This document shows, piece by piece, positions 16,488-23,143 of a stretch of DNA of 23,143 nt. Both the position numbers and the translations under genes were made by a program. A model generated the notes under the pieces. That model did no database searches. It worked only from the letters and a program-made list of their open reading frames with translations, and was not told the DNA's origin. How positions within the stretch are numbered: position 1 is the stretch's first letter; each line of letters starts with the position of its first letter. Origin of the DNA: JBNJEM01 sp051745935 (GTDB taxonomy: Bacteria; Planctomycetota; Planctomycetia; Pirellulales; Pirellulaceae); NCBI GenBank assembly GCA_051745935.1, contig JBNJEM010000045.1, forward strand, positions 1-23,143, in the 5' to 3' direction.

Positions 16488-16934
16488 ATGGCTAATACCG
16501 ACAAACCGGAACAAGACGTCCAGCCCGCCGCCGACCGGGCTCCTCAACAAAATCAGCAGCAGCAGCAGCAGCAGCAACAACGGCAGCAGCAGCAGCAGCA
16601 AGCCTCCCAGCAGGTTCAATTGAATGATGCCAATGCGATTGCGTGCTACGCGAACTTTTGTCGCGTGACGGGGTCCCCCGAAGAACTCATTATCGACTTC
16701 GGCCTCAACCCGCAGCCGGTGGGGGTTCCCAAGGATCCGATTGAGGTCAAGCAAAGAATCATTGTCAATTTCTACACCGCCAAGCGATTGCTGGCGGCGT
16801 TGCAGATGTCCGTCCAACGCCATGAATCGGCTTTCGGCGTGTTGGAAACGGACATTCAAAGACGGCTGCGGCCTCAAGCCCAAGCGGCCCAGGCCCAAGC
16901 TCGGCAGCAACAGCAACAAGCTGGAAACCAATAG
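16488..16934 (+). CDS. DUF3467-family small protein with poly-glutamine N-terminus
   Basis: This is a 148-residue soluble protein. The N-terminus is low-complexity: residues 20-42 are almost all Gln (9 in a row, Arg, then 6 in a row), encoded by CAG/CAA runs at 16545-16601. Residues ~45-122 match DUF3467: ANFCRVTGSPEELIIDFGLN, then IEVKQRIIVNFYTAKRLLAAL and VQRHESAFGVLE. The tail is again Gln/Ala-rich. The function of DUF3467 is unknown; such proteins are common beside envelope or export genes in planctomycetes (from memory, not checked). There is no signal peptide. It lies 237 bp after the M50 fusion on the same strand. The poly-Q stretch could mediate self-association or be length-variable. 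Confidence 0.85.
   Translation: MANTDKPEQDVQPAADRAPQQNQQQQQQQQQRQQQQQQASQQVQLNDANAIACYANFCRVTGSPEELIIDFGLNPQPVGVPKDPIEVKQRIIVNFYTAKRLLAALQMSVQRHESAFGVLETDIQRRLRPQAQAAQAQARQQQQQAGNQ
16545..16601 (+). repeat. CAG/CAA trinucleotide repeat
   Basis: Reading in frame: CAA2, AAT, CAG7, CAA2, CGG, CAG5, CAA. Near-pure triplet runs like this are rare in bacterial genes and prone to replication slippage in whole codons. Confidence 0.9.
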
Positions 16935-16956
16935 CCTGCCGGCCTTTTTCCGCGGG

Positions 16957-16980
16957 CGCCGCGGCGTTTCCGCCGCGGTG
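16957..16980 (+). terminator. Strong GC hairpin after the DUF3467 gene
   Basis: The stem ccgcggcg/cgccgcgg (16959-16966 and 16971-16978, loop tttc) extends to 10 bp with a G-U and a C-G pair, 22 bp after the stop codon. A second C6/G6 palindrome follows at once. No T tract is present, so it may act as a transcript-end hairpin rather than a classic intrinsic terminator. Confidence 0.5.
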
Positions 16981-17449
16981 GCCCCCCGGGGGGCGATACA
17001 GCGCGAGCTACCTCTCTCGATCAGCGAAATGAGCGCGCGACATGACGTTACCCGTGACTATCGACACCGGTGTCCAGGAGCTTGCCGTCGGCGTGATTGA
17101 GGCGAAAGAGGCGACCATTGGCCCGTCGCCGGAGGCATTGGTTGATCACTGTCGGACGGCCGTGGAAAACCTGCCGCCACAAGGGGCGGAAGGTGGCGAA
17201 ACGCGTCGCCTGGCCGTGCGACGTCTGTTGCGGCATGGGGGATTCAAAGCGTCCGGACGCAACAAACCGGCTCAGGAGTATCCGTGGCGCGTGGCTGCCG
17301 GCCCGGATGGAAACATGCCGGCGATCCTTAACGCGGTGGACCTCCTCAACGTGGTATCACTCCAGAGCGGGTTGCCCATTTCCCTGCTCGCGCTCGACCG
17401 CCTACGGCCCCCATTGCTGATCCGTTACGGGCATCGCGACGAGTCCTAT

Positions 17450-17458
17450 GTTTTTAAC
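17450..17458. repeat. Target-site duplication, left copy
   Basis: gtttttaac, immediately left of the inserted element; it encodes VFN of the interrupted protein. Confidence 0.85.
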
Positions 17459-17630
17459 TCAAAGTGTAAACGTTTCACGTCCTTCGAACGGCCCAGACGC
17501 TGGAAAAGCCCTGGTTTCAGGTCGTGTCCAGGTGGATCGAATTGGAACCCGTGACGGGTGCCGTCCTGGCCGCGAAGGCCCCGAAAGCCGGGCTTTACCA
17601 GCTAGTCGAGACATGAAGCTTACAGTTTGA
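17459..17630. mobile_element. 172-bp MITE-like non-autonomous insertion
   Basis: The insert starts tcaaagtgtaaacg and ends agcttacagtttga; the ends are imperfect inverted repeats (11 of 14 match). It is flanked by 9-bp direct repeats gtttttaac. It has no room for a transposase, so it must be mobilised in trans. A start-less open stretch of ~50 codons is present (TLEKPWFQVVSRWIELEPVT and onward to a stop at about 17613) but is not evidence of a gene. The 9-bp duplication is compatible with several IS families that make 8-10 bp duplications; the parent family cannot be named from this sequence. Confidence 0.88.
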
Positions 17631-17639
17631 GTTTTTAAC
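17631..17639. repeat. Target-site duplication, right copy
   Basis: gtttttaac, immediately right of the insert; the original frame resumes here as VFN-EAGQRLKLEG. Confidence 0.85.
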
Positions 17640-17952
17640 GAAGCGGGACAAAGACTCAAACTAGAGGGGTTGATTTGCCTCTGCCATGCCACCGACGCCG
17701 GAACCCAGCCCGTGGGCTCCCCGGTAAAGGATTCCCAACAAGCCAAGGTCACCGCTGACGACCATCATGTGATGGCCTGTATTTACGCGCCCCGGGTTTC
17801 AGTTTCGAACAACCGGATTCAATACTGGGCCGATCAGTTAGCGAGCGGGCTGCGCCAGTGGTGCCGGACCGACCACGTCGAGTCGTGGGTGGTCTCGTAG
17901 TGCTTTGTCGCAGCATTAGCATCGGCCAGCCGGAGTGAACGTCCGCCCCGGA

Positions 17953-20900
17953 CTACTTCACATCCTCCCATTCTCCTTGCACGTCTTCGGCCAGGATATC
18001 GAGCAGCGATTCCCAGGATTCCTCGGCCACCGCGGCCGGTTCCGCCGGCGCCTCGGCTTCATCGGAATCCTCCTCCTCGCCCCGCAGTTTCCAGTCGTCG
18101 CTGGCCGGGGCCATGCTGGGAGTGGGGGCTGTCGCGTCTTGGGAGGGGTCCTGGTCTGAACTCTCGGATTCGTCCAGCGTGGTGGTCAGCACGGTGGCCG
18201 GACTGGCCGCCAGCAGATCGTCCTCGGCATCGCCGTTGCTGTCCGTTTGAATGAGCGGCGCCTGTTCTCCTTCCGCTTCCCCCTCGGCTTCGCTCTGATT
18301 GCCGTTGAGATGGGAGATGACGAGCAACGCGTCGATGGACGAGACGAATGAATCGTGGTTCACGTCCAGCCGCGGGTTGACCTCGCCCGACGAGGTGCTC
18401 GAGAGGGTGGTATCGCCGTTATTGAGATGGTTGATCACAACCAGTGCGTCCAGCGGGGTCACGAAGCCGTCCGCGTTGACGTCCTCGGATTCCAGGCTGG
18501 TCGTGCTGCTGCTTTCCCCTTCAGGGCCGATTGTGAGAGGGGCCACGTCATAGTTGATGTCCGTCAACGGTGCCACGAGCGGCGGTTGGGCGAAGAGGAT
18601 GTCACGCAGCGGACTGGCATCGGCCGGATCGCCCCGGAACTCGGCGGTGCCCATGGCGTTCGCCGTAAAGCTCACGCGGAACACTTCCAGCATCTCGTCC
18701 CCCAAGGGGTCGAACTCATCAGTAAATGATCCCACTTCATTCAAGAGGCCGGGAATATCCGCGTCCCCCTCTTGATCGATGAGGGCGTTGTTATAGTCTT
18801 CGGAGTACGCGATGTCAACGCCGACCGGGTTTTCCGGATCCAGCACGGGCGAGACCAAGTCGCGATCGTAAAGCACGTCAAGGAACACGGCGAACATGCC
18901 CATGTCCTCCGGCGACATGCCTTCGCGAATGTCCTGAACCGACACGATCATCTGAAATTCATCATTGACGTCGATTTCATCGACCGGGGTTCCAAATGAA
19001 TCCTCGAAGTGAATGTCAAGGTCGACGGTTAGGTCGGCGGGAGCGGGATCTTCGAACACCGTTACCGTCGCGGTACTGATGCCGTTCGCGTTGCTGATCG
19101 TGTACTCGAACTGGTCGGCCCGATCAAACGTGCCGTCCGGGGTGTAAACGATCACATCATCCAACGGATCCTCCGGGGTTCCATTGTCGTCAATGGCCGC
19201 GGTGCCCGATCCCGGCGGCGTCACGGAAACCAACTGCATGGTGCCCAAGATGCCTGGTAGGTCGTTGGACAGCACCTCCAAGCTGTTGGGCCCGGAGACA
19301 GGGTTCACGTGGAAAGCGTCGTCCACGGCGACGGGGGCCTCGCGTTCGGGGGTAATGACCACGGTGACCGTGGCCGTGTCCGTTTGGCCCGTGCCGTCGC
19401 CGATGGTGTAGGTGAACACATCGTTGGGCGGGCTGAAGACTCCAAAGTCTGGCGTATACACGAGCGTATCATCACCGGGCCCGATGAAGACGTTCCCCCG
19501 CTCGGGTTCGGTGACGCCGACGATGGTGAGTTCACCGGTGGAACTGGGAAAGTCCTCGCCGCCGGGGTTGTTGATTACGTCCAGCGTATTGTTGATCGAA
19601 TCCTGCTCGACTTCAAAGACGTCATCGTTCGCCACCGGTTCGTCCGACAGGATTCGCACCATGTAGTCTTCGACTTCGCCCACGGTGGCCTTCCCGGTTG
19701 GTCCCACGTCGGAGTCCATGGCATAACGGAACCTGGCGAATGTGTTGCCCAAGACAACATCCGGCCCGGTGGGGACGTCAAACGAGATCGTGTGGGTTCC
19801 CTCACCCAGCCAAAGGTTCTTGGCCACTTGCTCGCCGGAATCGTTCCAGTCCCCGTCGCCGTTGAAATCGATCCAGCCCTGAAAGTAGCCGCGTGGATGG
19901 CCGGAGGTTTGCACCGTGACCTCCATCGTGGCCCTCGTGCTCTGAAAGAGAGTATCCGGGAGCTCGACGCCATCCTCGTCGTTCAGGTTGTCGAAATTGT
20001 CCCCCAGGGCCTCCGGGTGCGGCAGCCCATCGGGCTCGCTGTCGATCAGCTCGCCCAATTGGTAACCCGCCGTCACGCCGTGACGGGCGCCGTCATCGAC
20101 AAGCAGCGTCGAATAGCCGAGACTCTCGGGCGCACTTCCGAAATCAAGGCTGGCGAAATTCCCAAAGTCAACGTCCGTCACGGTCGAGTTCGCTTCCACG
20201 TCGATGAGGTGATAGCCTTCCTCCGGATACGTGGCTTCCCAGCCGAGCGCCATGCCTTCGCGAATCACCGTCCGACCGGCCGGGATGCCGCGGAGCGTAT
20301 AGCTGCCGTCGGCCGCCGTCTTGGTGGCGGGTTCCAGTAATCCCATCCGCCCGTCATCGTTCAAGTCCGCGTAAATCCAGACATCCGCCTGGCCGGGTTC
20401 GTCAGGGTCCCGAACCCCATCACCGTCAATATCATGCCACTTGACGCCGCTGACCCTGCCCGGTTCCCCCTGGTTGCCGAAATCGATTCCGGTGATCGTG
20501 TCACCGCGACTGCTGATCGTTATCGTGTGCGTGCCACCCGCCGGGAATGTCCGTTCCCAATTCGGCGGGAGAACCTGGGCGACCGTATAGGTGCCCGGAG
20601 CCTGAAAGGAGGCAAGTGAGTAGGTCCCGTCGGCGCCCGTCACGGCCGAAGGCTCGTCAGCGTCGAGCGAGTTGTTATTGTTCAAATCGAGATACACGGT
20701 CCAGTTCGCGATGCCGGGCTCGCCTGAATCCCGCGTCCCATCGGCGTCCATGTCATTCCAAACCGTCCCCTCAATCCCGGACGCGGAAAGCCGCCCCAGT
20801 GCATTGGCCGCATTCAACCGGCCGCCCGAGGCGATCGTGGTCTGCAGCCAGTCGAACTGATCCACACTCTCCAAAAGGATCTCCTTGGTCTCCAACACAC

Positions 20901-22290
20901 TCAAGTCCGGGGCCAAACCGCGAAGCAGTGCGGCGACACCGGCAACGTGCGGGGCCGCCATCGAGGTTCCCTCGATCGAATTGTATTCGGTAAAGGGATC
21001 CACGTCGGGTGGCCAGGTACTCAAAATCCCGCCTTGTGGACCAAATAGACCATCTTCCCCCATACTGCTGTCGCCACCCGGCGCGGCAATGTCCACCGAC
21101 GCTCGACCGAAGTTCGAGTACGGGGCCAGCTGGTCGGTCCAGCCGGTGGCCGCGACCGAAACAATGCCCTCCAGATCATAACTGGCGGGGTAAGCCGGGG
21201 CCAGATCGTTGCTGGTGCCGTCATTACCCGCCGCGGCCACGAAGAGAATGCCGGAATCGATATGCTCTTCAATGGCATCTTCAAGAAGAACGGATGGGGT
21301 CGCACCCCCCCAACTGTTGTTGCTGGCCACGATATTGATGCCATATTCCTCACGCATCATCGTGGCGTACGAGATGCCGGCGGCGAGGGCCGCTTCCGTC
21401 CCCCCGAAGTCCCCTTCCATGCCATTGATGGCCATCAATTGGACGTCCCAGTTGACGCCGGTAACGCCCTCTTCGTTGTTGCCCTCGGCTCCGATGGTAC
21501 CGGCCACGTGGGTGCCGTGACCGTTAGCGTCCGTCGGATCGGTTTCGATGGCGCCAACCGCCGGGGCAATGCCGTAAATGTCATCCACGTAACCGTTGCC
21601 ATCGTCGTCTTCACCATTGAGCGTTTCGCCCGGGTTGCGCCACATGTTGTCGTCCAGGTCCCGGTGCAGATAGTCGATGCCCGTGTCAATTACCGCCACC
21701 ACCGCGCCGCGAGTTCCCGTGAAGGTGTCCCACGCCTCCACCGCGTCAATGTCGGCGTCCGCAAGACTGTCCTCCATCAGACCCGTGTTATGCAGACCCC
21801 ACTGGGACGCGAAATACGAGTCATCCGGAATGACCTGGGGCTCATAGAGATACCGGTTCGGCGAGGCATAGGTGATCTCCGGATGGGATTCCCACCGAGT
21901 CACCTCGGCGTCCATGTCCGTGTTGCTCACCTGGTCCCCCGCTCCCACGTCGCCCGGTAAATCGATTAACGCGTAGTCGAGGCCGTAAAACTTGTGCAGT
22001 ACGCTTGCCTCGTTCTGTTGGACCACATGATCCCGCGCTTGCTGGCTGGCCCCCGCCGCGAACTCCACAATGAGTTGCCCTTGTACGAAATCAGGCTGCT
22101 CCCCTGCTTCCCCCTCCGGACCGTCGTCGACCGGCCCCATCTCGCTGCCTGGGTGCAGGCTCGTCAGCAGGCGGCGGCTTTCCAGCGTCTCCAGACGCAA
22201 ACCCCGGGATTGGGAGTCGCGCGAGGTTAGGCGGCTTCGGTTCCTGCGACTTTTACGCAAACGTCTCGATACTCTTGACTTCACGGTCAT
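17953..22290 (-). CDS. Subtilisin-like (S8) giant exported protease with SdrD_B, GEVED, cadherin-like and dockerin domains
   Basis: The 1445-residue protein starts with an Arg-rich segment ending LRLETLESRRLL (31-42), the N-terminal motif typical of giant planctomycete exported proteins. An inhibitor-like propeptide (about 68-150) precedes an S8 domain with catalytic Asp202 (VIDTG), His258 (GHGTHVAGT), Ser443 (GTSMAAPHVAG) and oxyanion Asn356. All are intact, so it should be active. C-terminal modules follow: SdrD_B 505-605 and 612-710; a GEVED domain about 715-880 ending VGEVEDYMV; two cadherin-like modules 885-980 and 982-1080; a cohesin-like region about 1083-1255; and a dockerin I at 1269-1329 with two Ca-loops (DVNADG, DVNHDS). 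An acidic tail ends GEWEDVK. I see no cysteine. The likely place is the cell surface or outside. It is convergent with the disrupted B3/B4 gene. A promoter candidate and a leader hairpin lie upstream. Confidence 0.93.
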   Translation of the reverse strand: MTVKSRVSRRLRKSRRNRSRLTSRDSQSRGLRLETLESRRLLTSLHPGSEMGPVDDGPEGEAGEQPDFVQGQLIVEFAAGASQQARDHVVQQNEASVLHKFYGLDYALIDLPGDVGAGDQVSNTDMDAEVTRWESHPEITYASPNRYLYEPQVIPDDSYFASQWGLHNTGLMEDSLADADIDAVEAWDTFTGTRGAVVAVIDTGIDYLHRDLDDNMWRNPGETLNGEDDDGNGYVDDIYGIAPAVGAIETDPTDANGHGTHVAGTIGAEGNNEEGVTGVNWDVQLMAINGMEGDFGGTEAALAAGISYATMMREEYGINIVASNNSWGGATPSVLLEDAIEEHIDSGILFVAAAGNDGTSNDLAPAYPASYDLEGIVSVAATGWTDQLAPYSNFGRASVDIAAPGGDSSMGEDGLFGPQGGILSTWPPDVDPFTEYNSIEGTSMAAPHVAGVAALLRGLAPDLSVLETKEILLESVDQFDWLQTTIASGGRLNAANALGRLSASGIEGTVWNDMDADGTRDSGEPGIANWTVYLDLNNNNSLDADEPSAVTGADGTYSLASFQAPGTYTVAQVLPPNWERTFPAGGTHTITISSRGDTITGIDFGNQGEPGRVSGVKWHDIDGDGVRDPDEPGQADVWIYADLNDDGRMGLLEPATKTAADGSYTLRGIPAGRTVIREGMALGWEATYPEEGYHLIDVEANSTVTDVDFGNFASLDFGSAPESLGYSTLLVDDGARHGVTAGYQLGELIDSEPDGLPHPEALGDNFDNLNDEDGVELPDTLFQSTRATMEVTVQTSGHPRGYFQGWIDFNGDGDWNDSGEQVAKNLWLGEGTHTISFDVPTGPDVVLGNTFARFRYAMDSDVGPTGKATVGEVEDYMVRILSDEPVANDDVFEVEQDSINNTLDVINNPGGEDFPSSTGELTIVGVTEPERGNVFIGPGDDTLVYTPDFGVFSPPNDVFTYTIGDGTGQTDTATVTVVITPEREAPVAVDDAFHVNPVSGPNSLEVLSNDLPGILGTMQLVSVTPPGSGTAAIDDNGTPEDPLDDVIVYTPDGTFDRADQFEYTISNANGISTATVTVFEDPAPADLTVDLDIHFEDSFGTPVDEIDVNDEFQMIVSVQDIREGMSPEDMGMFAVFLDVLYDRDLVSPVLDPENPVGVDIAYSEDYNNALIDQEGDADIPGLLNEVGSFTDEFDPLGDEMLEVFRVSFTANAMGTAEFRGDPADASPLRDILFAQPPLVAPLTDINYDVAPLTIGPEGESSSTTSLESEDVNADGFVTPLDALVVINHLNNGDTTLSSTSSGEVNPRLDVNHDSFVSSIDALLVISHLNGNQSEAEGEAEGEQAPLIQTDSNGDAEDDLLAASPATVLTTTLDESESSDQDPSQDATAPTPSMAPASDDWKLRGEEEDSDEAEAPAEPAAVAEESWESLLDILAEDVQGEWEDVK

Positions 22291-22382
22291 AACCCCACTT
22301 GCAGCTGGATGAATGATCGGATGATTTCCGCAACGGCCTGTCCGATCCGTGACTTTCCGGCTAGCCTATCCGCTAATCACAT

Positions 22383-22405
22383 GGGACGCCACATTTTGGC
22401 GCCCC
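22383..22405 (-). promoter_or_regulatory. Inverted repeat in the protease leader
   Basis: Arms gggacgcca (22383-22391) and tggcgcccc (22397-22405) pair with one mismatch around a 5-nt loop, about 93-115 bp upstream of the ATG. It falls just downstream of the promoter candidate, so it would be near the 5' end of the mRNA or serve as an operator. Confidence 0.45.
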
Positions 22406-22433
22406 ACCTCGTATTTCCGCCTCACAGGCCTCA

Positions 22434-22460
22434 CTAATACCACAAACGCCCGCGCGTCAA
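22434..22460 (-). promoter_or_regulatory. Candidate promoter of the S8 protease gene
   Basis: On the minus strand TTGACG (22455-22460, 5/6) and TATTAG (22434-22439, 4/6) are separated by 15 bp, slightly short for sigma70. It would give a ~135-nt leader. Motif match only. Confidence 0.3.
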
Positions 22461-23040
22461 ATGTTAATTTGCGTAATTTAGGGGACCTTTGGAAGGGCCA
22501 GATAATTTGATCGTAATTGCCAGAAATTCTGTGTCAACCAAATCGTCCAAATCGTTGCCCCCAAGCGTTTCCCCGGCGGGAGTTTTGGAGAAATAGCCCG
22601 AGAGCCAGGCGGACAACCACTTATTTCGGGTGGGAAGGGGCGCCAGGTCATCCACGGCGCGGATCATGACCATAAGACAGACGCGGGGCGAGTCCGAATG
22701 GCCGGATGGCCAACGTGATGCCGGGGACCTCGCGCGGCTTTGCGGCTTCGCGGCTTTCCTTTAGGTCGTAGCGGGGCTGAACGGCTCGCGTTCTGGGCCT
22801 GCCCGCGCCACCGGCCGACTCCGCGGCCAGTTGGGTTCGGGAAAGAGAGGAAAGCGCTGCGGATTCTGGAGCAGAAAGAGGGGAGGTTTCGAATCGTTGT
22901 CGGGTTGAAGTTGTTTGGACAACTCGCTCCCTAGACGCGAGAGGTCATCCCGATGAAGGTTAAGAGAGAATAATCGAGCGGTTTGTGCATCAAGAACGTG
23001 AACTTGAATTCCAGTAAGATTTTAGCCGTCTGAAGTCTAT

Positions 23041-23143
23041 TTCAGGCGGTTGGATTTGTCCGGGTGGAAAGCTGCCCGGCGCAAGCCGTCCTCCCGTTGG
23101 TCGGACTCGCGGCGGAGAAAGTCATCCGCGACCGGTCTATACC
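23041..23143. repeat. Dispersed repeat, copy 2 (runs off the right edge)
   Basis: It aligns without gaps to 6081-6183; it may extend beyond the window. On the minus strand it reads ADDFLRRESDQREDGLRR and continues to FHPDKSNRLK, then TAG at 23037-23039. It could therefore be the 3' end of a gene entering from the right, with copy 1 a partial duplicate, or both could be members of a non-coding repeat family. Confidence 0.85.

Larger units (their letters stand above)
17042..17900 (+). pseudogene. B3/B4 tRNA-binding-domain protein, disrupted by insertion
   Basis: Upstream part (17042-17458): LPVTIDTGVQELAVGVIEAK, then LLRHGGFKASGRNKPAQEYP, NAVDLLNVVSLQSGLPISLL and RYGHRDESYVFN. Downstream part (17640-17900): EAGQRLKLEGLICLCHATDA, then PVGSPVKDSQQAKVTADDHH and a C-terminal helix. 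Joining them across one copy of gtttttaac gives a continuous ~225-residue protein with the layout of the free-standing B3/B4 family, related to the B3/B4 domain of phenylalanyl-tRNA synthetase beta; the free-standing function is unproven. The intervening 181 bp (insert plus duplicated target) is not a multiple of 3, so translation now stops at 17554, truncating the last third. Decay elsewhere is not evident, so the insertion looks recent. It lies 107 bp downstream of DUF3467 and is convergent with the protease gene. Confidence 0.9.
22291..23143. other. Long intergenic region upstream of the protease
   Basis: These 853 bp hold the promoter candidate and leader hairpin of the protease, then about 570 bp with no gene I can support, then the second copy of the dispersed repeat at the edge. 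Short ORFs at 22464-22673 (-) and 22740-22934 (+) have no visible ribosome site and no recognisable family. A small gcggctt-type triplication lies near 22734-22760. Confidence 0.5.

Noticed and set aside
16545..16601. CRISPR-like repeat array
   Set aside because: The periodic signal is a trinucleotide CAG run within a coding frame, with no spacers; no CRISPR array was found anywhere in the window.
17670..17900. Independent small gene encoding a 76-aa protein
   Set aside because: It is the C-terminal part of the interrupted B3/B4 protein; the true frame continues upstream to 17640 and joins across the insertion.
19309..20340. 343-aa plus-strand ORF inside the protease gene
   Set aside because: It is a shadow of the protease's C-terminal modules.
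22464..22673. 69-aa minus-strand ORF upstream of the protease
   Set aside because: No ribosome site and no recognisable family, and its 3' end abuts the protease promoter candidate; a decayed gene is possible but unsupported.

Overview
The window looks like a chromosomal segment of a planctomycete (Planctomycetota, probably Pirellulales-like; genus not resolvable). The markers are: the LETLESRRLL N-terminal motif of giant planctomycete exported proteins; cadherin-like, SdrD_B, GEVED and dockerin mosaics; a BBP7-type outer-membrane barrel; a GAF-HlyD fusion; and a PqqD-M50-HlyD membrane protein. Base composition looks even and moderately GC-rich, with no obvious island by eye.

Layout. 2-4444 (+): 3' part of a giant repetitive secreted protein whose start lies left of the window. 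4695-6029 (-): BBP7-like barrel, convergent with it. 6030-6709: divergent intergenic region carrying one copy of a ~100-bp repeat (6081-6183) that returns at the right edge (23041-23143). 6710-8668 (+): short SecA-like ATPase. 9045-9650 and 9631-10350 (+): an ECF-type sigma factor overlapping an unknown partner. 10713-12779, 12909-13889 and 13965-16250 (+): GAF-TM-HlyD adaptor, small HlyD adaptor, and PqqD-like/M50/HlyD fusion. 16488-16934 (+): poly-glutamine DUF3467 protein. 17042-17900 (+): a B3/B4-domain gene split by a 172-bp MITE-like insertion with 9-bp target duplication. 17953-22290 (-): 1445-aa subtilisin-like exported protease. 22291-23143: intergenic, with a promoter candidate, a leader hairpin and the second repeat copy.

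Working model (inference). The same-strand block 6710-16934 resembles an export or processing locus: a SecA-like motor without its C-terminal third, three proteins with HlyD-type adaptor domains, and an intramembrane protease carrying a PqqD-like (possibly leader-binding) domain. No ABC transporter, TolC or RND pump is visible. Very large exported proteins flank the block on both sides and are possible clients. This block is the best candidate here for an undescribed system. The clearest single molecular event is the MITE-like insertion, because removing it restores the reading frame exactly.
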